Source: Saururus chinensis
Lineage: Eukaryota > Streptophyta > Magnoliopsida > Piperales > Saururaceae
Assembly: GCA_035235625.1 (NCBI GenBank)
Contig: CP141146.1
Span: 39,539,709-39,603,708 of the forward strand
Direction: 5' to 3'
Length of the DNA stretch: 64,000 bases
Shown: positions 33,613-43,695 of the stretch, one piece after another
How positions within the stretch are numbered: position 1 is the stretch's first letter
Layout of the letters: every line of letters starts with the position of its first letter
Made by a program: the position numbers and the translations under genes
The notes under the pieces: model-generated
The model's input: the letters and a program-made list of their open reading frames with translations, nothing else
What the model was told of the DNA's origin: nothing
Database searches by the model: none

Positions 33613-35439
33613 ATGGCTGGCCGTATAGCTTCTTCTTCGTGGGCAAAAGGTGTGTATTGATTTTTCATTGGTGCCAAGTGTTTCTGAGGATTGTGTAGTG
33701 TTGTTACTCAAACCTGAACCTCTGGTCATGGTCATCAATGGATTTAAATATTGAAAATCCTTTTACTTAAAGGAATGTCCATCAGTGGTTCCATCAGATT
33801 TACTTTTAATGCGTAGAAGACTGGAGAGAGACAGAATATGTGTATGCTAGGCTTTTTTTTCATACATTGCAATGTGTTTATGTCCTTTATATGTGTGTGT
33901 TTGATCTATATGTTGAAAATAGTACTCCATTTATGTGGGTTTTTCTTTTCATTTCCTTGCAATCTTGGAAATAAGTCAAAGTTCACCTGAAAAAGGGCAA
34001 GGAAATTCAAGCAGCTAGTGCGTGTTGGATCTAAGCTTTAGTCGTGTTCCTGTCTCCTTTAATTTCCTAATGGTATACTCCCTCTGTCCTACATTAATGG
34101 CTCCATTTTGTTTTTGGAAATGAACTAATATTAGTTCATTTTAAAAAATTAAATGGAGCTATTAATATAGGATGGAGGGAGTATTATAAATATCATGACA
34201 TGCAAAAATGTGTTTCTGTCGCCTTGTTCATCTTTAAGTACATCTAGTTTTTTCATATTTGAATGGAAGTGTCACTTAAATGTGATGTATGAGGTTTTAT
34301 TCCATCTAATATTTTTCATCAATTTCAGTAGGTTGCTCATTGTTGGGAATGTCTGCTAACAGCTCATCGGCTTTGCTCAAGGTGCCTCATGATCTGGCAC
34401 CGATTCTAGGTTGCAGCAACTTATACTCTCAGGTTTTACTTTTTGTCAATTATACATTTTTTTCCTTAATAGCCACTTGGGTTTTTTGCTTGTACCCTTT
34501 ATAGTTTAGTTGAATTTCATATCACCTCTACATTGCCTTTTTGCATATCTTCCTTCATATTTTCTTACTTTGTTAGAAACTTCCTCTTGAATTAGAAAAT
34601 ATCCAACTTTTTTTTAACAAACGACATCAGTGGGGTTCATTTAAACGAATAACATGTTGTAATTAGAAGACCAATCAAGAATCTTTAAGAACGGGTGATG
34701 CACTTCATCTGTGGTGTGAAAAATTACATGGCTTTCATGGGTAGAGGAGCGACAAGTAAAAGTCATCATGGTTTTTCCTCTCACATCGCACTTAATCACA
34801 CAAGCCAGCTATGGTGAAAGTGTTTCATTACATTATTAAAGATGGAAGGGGTAATTTGCAATATCACTGGAAAGGAATGAGGTAGTTTCCAAGTAGTACA
34901 TTTAAAGGAAATATGGAATTAGATTAAACCATAAGGGGGATATCTGCATAAAAATCTTAATACTTTCATCAGTTTGATGTCGGATAATAGAGGCTTCCCT
35001 TTTATCTTTTATTTAGGTTTTGCAGCAGCAGCATAGAAGCTTTATACAGATGAGGACAAACCTCAAAGTGGTTGATAACTCAGGTGCAAAGAGAGTAATG
35101 TGCATTCAAGCTCTGAAGGGAAAGAAGGGTGCAAGACTTGGGGATACCATTATAGCGTCTGTAAAGGAACTGGCTCCCAAAGGCAAAGTTAAAAAGGGAG
35201 ATGCTGCGCAGCCCAAAGAGAAGGTTAAGAAGGGGCAAGTGGTGTATGGTGTAGTTGTTCGCGCTGCCATGCAGCGTGGTCGCTGTGATGGCAGTGAAAT
35301 CAAGTTCGATGACAATGCTGTCGTTCTTGTCAACAAGCAGGGAGAGCCACTAGGTTCTCGTGTGTTTGGTCCTGTTCCTCATGAGCTTAGGAAGAAGAAA
35401 CATCTCAAGATTTTATCGTTGGCTGAGCATATAGCCTGA
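33613..35439 (+). CDS. HLP: Mitochondrial large-subunit ribosomal protein uL14 (HLP/HUELLENLOS type), three exons
   Basis: Predicted exons 33613-33649, 34329-34432 and 35017-35439 give 187 residues. Residues 1-55 lack the L14 fold, contain Ser, Arg and Lys and little acid, and fit a mitochondrial presequence. The L14 domain runs from [20 protein letters not shown] (about 58) to [14 protein letters not shown] near the end. It binds 23S-type rRNA close to the subunit interface. The Arabidopsis homologues are HUELLENLOS (ovule development) and HLP; I favour HLP because of the [17 protein letters not shown] block, but HLL is possible. The basic loop is longer than in bacterial L14, with GKVKKGD followed by EKVKKGQ. 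Exon 3 has two in-frame acceptors (35016 and 35025), differing by three residues. Confidence 0.9.
34078..34181. mobile_element. Stowaway-type MITE in uL14m intron 1
   Basis: 104 bp with TIRs CTCCCTCTGTCC..GGATGGAGGGAG, flanked by TA at 34076-34077 and 34182-34183. The inner arms pair CATTAATGGCTCCATTT with AAATGGAGCTATTAATA. TIR sequence, size and TA duplication identify a Tc1/mariner Stowaway MITE. It lies in the intron and leaves the coding exons untouched. Confidence 0.9.
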
Positions 35440-36278
35440 AATAATACTGTCAAATTATGGTTTTCCTAAAAATCTCTTGTTCAATGAGAAGTAATTTTTT
35501 TAAGGGTCACGGTTTTCCTTTCTATGCAAGAAATTTTTGATGGAAGAGCTTGCCAACTCTCCATTGATTGGTAGAATTAAAAAGAGATTTTGGGTTAAGT
35601 GTTAATGTCAACTGTACGAATGTGAGGTAATACCGACATGGGACGTGAACGTCAAAATGCGTATGACATCCTGTGGAAGTAATTTACTCGCTTTTTTGCT
35701 CAAATATTTGCTTCCTGTGCTTCATCTTATACCAGCAAATTATGAAGTAATTTACTTATTTTGACCTTTTTTGTTCGTACATTCTGCTCAAATCCGTGAA
35801 TAGACTAACTAGATCCTACAAGTATTGTCCAATCCAAAATGAGTTTGTTACCTCATACTTTATTTGCCAACTGTATAAATGTAGGGTGGTAGACTTCTCT
35901 ATTTGGTGAGCTTAGATAAAATGGGGGGCGGTAAACTTCTCATCCTTTAATTTTCTTCGTTATCAAGATGAGGCGTAGGGAATAGTAACGCTACCGTTCA
36001 TTCAAAAAGGTTGGTGCAGTCTCCGATAACCAGTTGTGACCCTGGCGGAGATACGAGGGGGTCAGGCCGTCAGGGTAATAGCAACAACTAACAGAGACTG
36101 ATGTATGCATTTTATAGAATGCTGAAATATACATCAAGGAGGAAAATAAAAACACAACATTCGTGCACAAAGGTCCCAACAGATTCCATCTTCACCTTTC
36201 CCATCTCATACTGTTACCAGCCAATCTTTGGATAACAAGGATAAAACAGCACGGGGCAACTACATAGCTCTCACGTTT
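35440..36278. other. Intergenic DNA between two converging genes
   Basis: Contains the 3' ends of uL14m (+) and of the downstream gene on the minus strand, which converge. No separate gene is supported. Positions 35750-35950 have a duplicated ATTTGGTGAGCTTAG-like and GGTRGTAGACTTCTC-like text without clear structure. Confidence 0.5.
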
Positions 36279-36670
36279 TCAAGTATCAAAACCAGAGTAG
36301 ATGCCACTCTCTCTCAAAAGCCTCTTCTCTTCCTCTACATAGCTCTTTCCCCTACTAGCCTGACCAAGCTCTCTCTTTCTCTTTTCTTTCTGTGCAAAGG
36401 AAAGATTCTTCTTCTCTTGTCTCGTCAGTGCAGTTGGAAGCATCTCACCTTGGGATATGGCAGCCCTGGTTTTCACTCGTTCTTCAACGGATTCTTCTTC
36501 AATCTCCTTCTTGTCGGCAGAGCGGTCCTTGCCAGTGGACCAGGACCAATCTGAATCCTTCTCAGCTTCACGTGGAGGTGGCACCTTTAAAACAGAGGGG
36601 CCACTGCTATAGCCATAACGGCTTAAAGCTTCATAATCCATACCCCCAGTCCTTTTCTTTGCAGGGTTAA
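36279..36670 (-). CDS. Conserved plant protein of unknown function, C-terminal exon
   Basis: The open frame from a candidate acceptor (GTGAACAG|TT, exon start 36670) to the stop at 36279 encodes about 129 residues. The first ATG of this exon (36641) would give 120. It begins NPAKKRTGGMDYEALSRYGY, continues GPSVLKVPPPRE and a charged stretch, and ends with KKNLSFAQKEKRKRELGQAS, YVEEEKRLLRESGIYSGFD. The last part is strongly basic then acidic and likely helical. It looks like a conserved nuclear or RNA-associated small protein, but I do not recognise a named family, and the role is unknown. If the N-terminus starts before NPAKKR, a short upstream exon is missing from my model; none was obvious in 36671-36892. 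Confidence 0.7.
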
Positions 36671-36892
36671 CTGTTCACCGCAGCTGAAATCATATTAATG
36701 TCTATATTTACTCAAAAAACCCACAAGTTACATTAATCTTCTCGAAGTAAAATACATCTGGATAACCTGGGAAAACTAATTAAGCATCACAGTAAATATT
36801 AACTAACACTAAATCAACAAACCCACCAACTCCTTTTGGAAAAAAATGGAAGAAACAAGAAACAAAAACTGAATTGAGTAGCGACACGTGTT

Positions 36893-37855
36893 TCATTGTT
36901 GGGGAAAGATAGGGTCCACAAAGGCATGATGCATGGGATGTGCAATCCACAGCTTAGCTACATAATTGTGGGAAACAGTAAGTCTGTGGACCTCTTCCAT
37001 GAGCCATATGGTTGCTTCTGCTTTAATGGGATGGATAATGGCATCCAACGGCTTATGCTCATCGTTGGAACCAATCCTTGACATGTCCCATTGTCGCAGT
37101 TGGACATTAGTAAGATAGTGTAATGGCTGCCCATACAACTTTTTCATAGAATTTCCCAGCCCCTGCCATGTTTTAAATAAGATTGTTGATCCACGACGAG
37201 TTGGGACAGGAACCTGCTTCATGTACTCTTGATACATCTCAGCTCGTTTAGCCACCACACCTGCACTACAACCTTCTCACTCGGTCACACAAAGGAGAGA
37301 CCATGAAGATACTACTGCCAATCTAGAAATGAACATAAATAAAGGCTCTCTTTTTTCCATGCTACAACAAGAGAATTTGGCCTGTAATGTCATGTTCAGG
37401 AATATTCTTAACGAGGCCTAAACAAGGAGACCACACTCTTTTAAAGTCAAGCTAGATGTATGATGCAACTAAAAATCTATGTTCATTATGGGACACAACT
37501 GCTTATTCAAACAAAGTCATCATTCTTTGCAGAATCGTTGTACTTGTTTAATATCCATTGATAGACAACCTTTTAAAATTTATATCAAGCAGCTTCGGGT
37601 GAGCGATACACAACCATGCATACGAATTATATGTGCGAACATGATTATTGTACGTTGAACATATAGAGACAAGTGAACAACACACAGACCTTCTGGCATA
37701 GTAAACTTGGCCGTTTGATTCGTTGGCTTTTTATCACCTCTCTTTGAAGGAGGTGTCCCCTCATTATCCTTGGAGTCTGATTCTGAATCGGAGTCCGAGG
37801 AGCTCTCATCAGATATCAAAGAATGCACTTGATTCCACTCACCTGCCCTCTTCAT
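36893..37855 (-). CDS. RDM1: RDM1, subunit of the RNA-directed DNA methylation DDR complex, two coding exons
   Basis: Coding exons 37855-37690 and 37260-36893 (phase 1 junction, GAA G|GT) give 177 residues; Arabidopsis RDM1 (At3g22680) has 163. The N-terminus is acidic and Ser-rich ([18 protein letters not shown]). The conserved core shows [49 protein letters not shown] and a C-terminal DPIFP. RDM1 with DRD1 and DMS3 forms the DDR complex that recruits RNA polymerase V, and it binds methylated single-stranded DNA; it acts in the nucleus. A leader exon at about 38240-38149 and a leader intron (donor AAG|GTACTG) are likely, with GGCCCA-type motifs upstream. The core is complete, so the gene looks functional. 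A hAT-type element begins ~190 bases upstream of the presumed TSS. Confidence 0.92.
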
Positions 37856-38359
37856 GGCAGGAAACTAGCCGCCTATAAATGGTCACATAATGATAAAGTT
37901 AGCAACTTCGTCAGTTTGCCCTCCATCACTCAATTCTCTTTTGGACAAAAAATAATCAGAGAAATGTAGAATAAAAAAAACACGACGAAAAAGGCGAAAT
38001 CATGCAAATACTCTACAAAATTAAAGCACAAATTAGACAAACCACAACACTGCAAACGCAAGATTATTCAAAAACGTAACTAGACAGTAAAAAGAGCAAA
38101 CTTTATGAAGCTAAAAATAAAAGAAACGATGATAAAACAAAGCAGTACCTTAGGAAAGGAGACAAACTGAGGAAGGAGCTACGTTAGATGAAATTGAAGT
38201 AACAGAGTATGGGAGAGGGATGGCGGAAATGCGTGCGGGTGAAGGACAAAGTACACGGCCGCGGCCAGGCAGCAGGACAGGTGATGGCCGGCAGCCAAGA
38301 TCGGAGAGTATCCCAATTCTGATGCAAAGTCGTTCCAGCTCGTGCCCTATTACCCTACT

Positions 38360-38405
38360 TACCATTGGGCTCGGGCAGTTTGGGCCGCGGGCCGCGGGCC
38401 GCCAA
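38360..38405 (-). promoter_or_regulatory. GGGCC-rich promoter region of RDM1
   Basis: Contains ATTGGGCTCGGGC and TTTGGGCCGCGGGCCGC, that is, TGGGCC/GGCCCA-type and GC-rich elements, 120-165 bases upstream of the inferred RDM1 TSS. They resemble the site II elements seen ahead of uL14m. The TSS is not proven. Confidence 0.4.
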
Positions 38406-38428
38406 CACGCTGCCCCCAATTTTGAGGT

Positions 38429-38956
38429 TAGGGTTGTAAACGACGTCCGTTCGTTCGGTGTTCGTTTATATTCGCATTCATCTGTACTATAATAGATAAT
38501 ATTAATTTTTGTCCATCTTAAATATGGATGGATATGGATAAGGGTTAACCGTATTCACAGTCGTCTGTGTCCGCTAACTATATGTTTTATTATTTTTATT
38601 TTTATTTTATACTAAATTACTAACCAATGTCACATAGGTAATCTTCACAACAAGATTATAAAAAATACATATTATACTCTCACATGTCTTTTATAAAATC
38701 ATAATTTATTTATTTTTTAGATTAGACTATCTTACTATTATTATAACTTAATTTTTAATTAATTTTTTACTAATCACCCTTAATTTAAGAACAAAAGAGC
38801 ATATGTTAAACTTTAACCTTTATTCCGTCTGTGTCTGTCCGTTTTTGTTTGTGTCCATCATGGACAAATACGGACGGATAAGCACTTTGTCCATGTAAAA
38901 ATGGACGACTGTAGACATGCCTTGTCCACGTCCGCGTCCGTCCGTTTACACCCCTA
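38429..38956. mobile_element. hAT-type non-autonomous element, 528 bp, target duplication TTTGAGGT
   Basis: Starts TAGGGTTGTAAACGACGTCCG and ends CGTCCGTCCGTTTACACCCCTA, imperfect inverted repeats of the TAGGGGTGTAAAC type common to plant hAT MITEs. TTTGAGGT lies at 38421-38428 and again at 38957-38964, the expected 8-bp target duplication. The interior is AT-rich and non-coding, with repeats of TGTCCRTC/GACGGATA near the ends. Confidence 0.9.
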
Positions 38957-39022
38957 TTTGAGGTCACTTCAGCGCTTACTATGACTGATTTGTAAGTAGC
39001 TTATGTGGCTCCTTTTTGGGAA

Positions 39023-39500
39023 GCGTTTTTTATGTTTCCAATTCTATAACCGACCACATGTAAAATATTTATTTTTTAGATTGATAGGTTAAATATTAGT
39101 GCATATTAATATAAATATTATTTATGTTAATATGTAATGGCGTGTGTGCTATTAATGTTAAAAAAGAAGGCTTCATGTATGTTTCTTACCCTCACTCACA
39201 ATGAGCATAGAGTATAAAAAATACTTTTTTTTAGTGGCGCATACTACAAATTACCTTACTCGACTATGCGAATTTTGGGAAGTGTTTTTCATATTCCCGG
39301 TAAATTATGAGCCGAGTATAAAAAATATATGTGAAGCATTTATTTTCGAAATTGATGATGTATATGCTAACACACATTAGCACAAGTGATACTTATACTA
39401 ATGTATACTAGCATGTGCGTAGTTGATCTAAAAAATAAATATTTCACATGTGTTTCTTACGTTCGGCTCATTGTTAAAGTGGAACATAAAAAATGCTTTT
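39023..39500. repeat. Two adjacent fold-back MITE-like elements (39023-39228 and 39282-39500)
   Basis: Each is an imperfect palindrome of ~205-219 bp. In the second, the left arm (ATGAGCCGAGTATAAAAAAT, GAAGCATTTATTTTCGAAATTGATGATG) pairs with the right arm read backwards (AATGAGCCGAACGTAAGAAA, GAAATATTTATTTTTTAGATC). The first has the same parts, including TTAATATAAATATTATTTATGTTAATA in the centre. They are relatives of the element at 1894-2100. Their side-by-side position suggests either a local duplication or insertion preference. Confidence 0.6.
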
Positions 39501-39642
39501 GACTAGCATAGTAGGTCAACGGGACAAGCCAAAGGCTTACTGAGTTTTGTTAGGTAAATTTGGTGTGATTATTAGTATTTTCTTTTTAAAAGGCTTCTAA
39601 GGCACATAAAAAAGATAAGCCCCATTTATATGAGCCCGGGTT

Positions 39643-39769
39643 CACGTGATTGAGCATGAGCAATGCACTATTATATTTCAATCCAATGGCGTACATAACT
39701 AAGTAAATTAGTTTTTGCCCCCTGCACCATCAGATTCCCATGATGCTCACTCATGCTCAACCACATGTG
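39643..39769. repeat. Small inverted-repeat element next to the LTR
   Basis: CACGTGATTGAGCATGAG at 39643-39660 pairs with CTCATGCTCAACCACATGTG at 39750-39769, enclosing ~90 bp of single-copy DNA. It resembles a short MITE, and its right arm abuts the start of the LTR at 39768. Confidence 0.5.
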
Positions 39770-42700
39770 TAAGATCCCTAATCCTAATCTGGTTTATTTT
39801 AATTAATTTTATTGTTATTATGTGAATTTAGTGTTAATTTGATCGGTTTGTCTTGTTTGGGGATTAAAGATGGTTAACGATGGTTTTAATCAATGTTTTC
39901 TTCATTTTATCGGTTTTTATGTTAAACTAAGTTTATCCAAATTTTTCTGGAATTTTTGGTAATGTTTGAAAAAATTAGGGTGTGGGCCCCATTTTGTAAT
40001 TTGGGGTGATGGGTCTCACGAGACCATAAACCTGACTTATTTTATTATTAAAGTGTTTTAAATTTTTAAACTTCATTTTAGACCTTAAAAGAGCAAATTA
40101 CCTATTTTAGTACAAAATTCTATTCATACCCCCAATTTCTACCCTATAAATTATTATAAATAGAAAGCTCTAGCTTCATTCCCATTTAGGAAGGGTTGAG
40201 ATCTGGGAGGCAGGGAAGCCCTAATCCTCATTCCATAAGAGGAAAGCTTGATTAAGGTAAGATTAGTATTGTTTTTTCTATTAATCTCTTAGGGTTTTGC
40301 CTAATTTTTCTTAATCCCATCTTTTCCAAGGTTAAATCTTATTTTACACCACTAAAGTTTATGATTTTAATTTATATTTCAAAATTCTAATGAGGGATTT
40401 TCGTTTCGGAACAAAGCAAGTAGATCTATGAGTTTTCAAGTGATGTAAGCTTTAATAATCGGATTTATTAAGACATTAACTAAACCCTAAATGTGGGTAA
40501 GAATTTGAAGAGATTCAAGCTTCGATTGCCAAAAGAGGCATTATAGTTGGCACTGTATGGCCCCTAAAGTATGGTCATTTGCGTGCTCAGGTAAATAGTA
40601 GCATTGATCTACTCTTACCTATTTGATTATGTTCCCTATGAGCATAGGTATGCCTTGTCTTCGAAAAGTTCATGGTGTCTAGTGTAATCTCCTGCTTTTC
40701 TGATTATGTCTAACCAAAGGGGACAAAGGTAATTAGTAATTTTTTTGATAAATTTTAGAAGGTTATAGAGGTTGAAACCATTGTATATGAGTAGAGCTCG
40801 AAGAAATTAGTATAACGAATCAAAGAACACGCAAAATGGAGGTCGAAACCAAAAGTTATGACCTCGAAAAGCATGCTATATAGGTAGGACCTACTTAAAA
40901 AGGGTGCAATATGCTACTTTAAGTAGGATGGTATCAAAGGGTTCGTCAATATAAGTATAACGGTACCAAGAACACGCGAATCCAAATCTGAATCCAGGGT
41001 AGAGAGATAAGCGCGTTTAAAGATATGTATTAAAAAAAGAGAAAAATAAATAAAATAGAGGTAGCGCGTGATGGACACACGCGTGGTTTTTACACGCCGG
41101 AGCCTATTTAAAGGCCACAAATGCAGTTTTTCACCCACAAACTTGATTTTCTCCATTTTTGAGCGTTCTGAGTCCGATCAAGCCCATTTAAGAGGCGTTC
41201 TTAACTAAATTGAGTGTGCTCTATGTAATGGAGGGGTATTTTCTTCATGTTGGAGACCGTATAAGGAGGAAACACCCCAAGAAAAGGAGAGGCCCTGCCC
41301 ATCATCCTCGAGCACTAGAGAACTTCTCCTTCTTTGTTTCTGTTCATTCTGACTCTGATTGAGCCCGTTTCAGAGGCATTCTTGAGTTAATTGAGTGTAT
41401 TCTACGCAATGGAGGGGGTCCGCTCTCTGAGTTGGAGACTGTATGAGGAGAAAATGACCCGAGATAAGGAGAGGCCCTACCCGTCGTCCTCGAGCACGAC
41501 GAAAGAAAAAGGGGCTAGGAATAAGACAAAATTCTGTCCGCAGGTGTCGGGCCACAATGAGAGAAGCGATCTGGAGTTGGAGAGGCTCTTTCCTCTACCA
41601 AAGAGCCACCCTGTAAGAAAGGCATCCCCAAGCTAAGAGGAGGCTCTGTCCATTGTTCATAAGCATGGAAGAAGAAAAACGTCTCCAAAAAGAGGATGTT
41701 TTGTCTGTCACCCTGAGTACGGAAAGTAAGGAGCGTCTCAAGGCGAAGGGATGCTACGTCCACCTACTTCAAAAGAGATTTTGCCCGCCATATCCGGATT
41801 TGAAAGGAGGACGCTCTGAATACCTCTAAATGCTGCCGCTTCCGATGTCTCCTATAGGTAAGTATATCTGATCTTCTGTATGAAAATACATATACATCCT
41901 AAGTACTTAACTTAGGATGTTAAATTATTTATATGCTTACACATCTTAATTAGTTATAATATACTAATTAAGATGTATAATTTATTATGATTTAATATGT
42001 TCTAATTTAAATTATTTTGTTATGTTTTATCCGATATGATTTGAAGTATCTTGCTATGCTTTGATAAGATATACTCTGTTATGATCTGGTATGCTCTAAT
42101 ATGTCTAATATATTCTGATCGGATCTGATGCAATATGCTATGTTGTGTTCAAGAAGATGCGTAGTTTCGTTAATTGTTAGCTTCTGTTTAACTCCGACGA
42201 TTTATGAGATTTCTATATGATTTTGATGATTTATGAAGTTTCTGTTTGATTTTGATTATTTATATTATTTATGAGACCTCTGTCTGACTTCAATGATTTA
42301 TGAGATTTTAATCTAACTCTGAATGATATATTTGAGTATAAGAATATACGTATTTTAATATATATAATTTTGTGATACATGATGTATGTAATAGCTGTCA
42401 GGCAGAACTACGTTTGGATCCGATCGTATTAGAATAATATTGTAAATGTTATCCAATATGTACATAGGCAACCAACGGCAAAGCAACATTGGCCCGATTC
42501 AAATTAAATATAAATATAAATTTTATTCTGACCTACACGTGATGAACTTTGAAGCTTTGTTGTGTGTATGCTAACGTTACAACCTGAGTCTACTTACGGA
42601 AGCTCCGTAGTGCATAGATGAACATTGTACCTCTCACACACATATGATGATTCCTTGTTTAAAGAAGAAATTTTTTTATTAGAGATTTTCTAGACCTCGG

Positions 42701-43695
42701 CTCGGGTCGGGGTGTTACATCTAGTGCTCCCCAAAGGTTAAGGTGATGCCCCAGTGGTATTCCTTTCTTTTGACGCTCAAGTTGATTAAATAGCAATGAG
42801 CTCCAGTTGTCAATAATAAGTATAAGATTATGAGTAAAAGTAGGTTTATAAGATTCTATGTAAGTTTATAAGTGTAAATTTTTTAGCATGATTGTAAGTA
42901 TAAGCTTCCAAGTAAGACTATATGTATAAGATTTTGAGTAAGACATTTGAGCAAGACTGTAAGTGTAAGGATTGAATACGATGGTACAAGTAAGAGTAAT
43001 TGTAAGTATTATAAGTATGTATGGTAAGTTAATATATTTTTTGTCTTGTATATGCTATTTGATGAGATTTTGATTATATGTTATGCATGCTTCTTATGAA
43101 AATTATATAAACACATCTATATATGGACTTACATAGTTCATTGTTTAGAACTCTCTTACTAAATAATTTCTACTGAGTATGAAAATATTCATTTCCACTC
43201 TTTTTAGCCTCAATATTTAGAGAATTCTTGTTTTTGTTAGTGGACCTATCTTTATGGATTCATGTATGACTTTTGTCTCATTTAAGTCTTTAGTATTTTG
43301 CCACATCTTTGTCAAAAATATTGTAGTCCTTATGTATTGGGTGAGATGAGAGTTAATTATGTACATATTTGTCTGGAATTGTGTATTAGATTATAGCTTT
43401 GGACTGTTGTGAGATTATACTAAGAGATGTATGGGATATACTTTTAATTAAGCCCATGGTCATGACAAGTTATTCTGTATGTTTTATCTTGAAATAAACC
43501 CTAGTAATGTTTGGTGTGACCATATGATGATTTAGAAAAAAAAATTATGACAGAAAATGGATGTACGATGTTTTAAATTTATAAAAACTATTTTCACATG
43601 TTTCAAATTTTGTTATTTTTTTCAATTTTTAGCCGTTATATTACAAAATTTTTATGTGAATTTAAATAATATTTATAAAAATCTCGGGCATTAGA
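39768..43695 (+). mobile_element. LTR element E (probable solo LTR), interrupted by element D
   Basis: Starts TGTAAGATCCCTAATCC and ends GGGCATTAGA, the latter matching GGGCGTTACA at the end of element A. Shared inner text includes GTGCTCAGGTAARTAGTA, CCTATGAGCATAGGT and AGGTTAAGGTGATGCCCCAG. Without the 2-kb insertion it is about 1.9 kb. The 3' end is mutated and no target duplication was found, so the right boundary is approximate. No gag/pol is seen. Confidence 0.65.
40683..42719. mobile_element. 2.0-kb solo LTR (element D) nested in E, target duplication TCTAG
   Basis: Starts TGTAATCTCCTGC and ends CGGGGTGTTACA. TCTAG lies at 40678-40682 and 42720-42724. It is in the opposite orientation to element C and shares its terminal blocks. 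It has two related sub-blocks (about 41165-41330 and 41335-41500) with AGGAGAGGCCCTRCCC and CTCGAGCAC, an internal duplication. Confidence 0.85.

Noticed and set aside
38150..38492. Frames around the RDM1 leader as part of a protein
   Set aside because: Rich in Pro/Arg from GC-rich promoter text, no family match, and the RDM1 start at 37855 is supported by the acidic N-terminus pattern of its orthologues.
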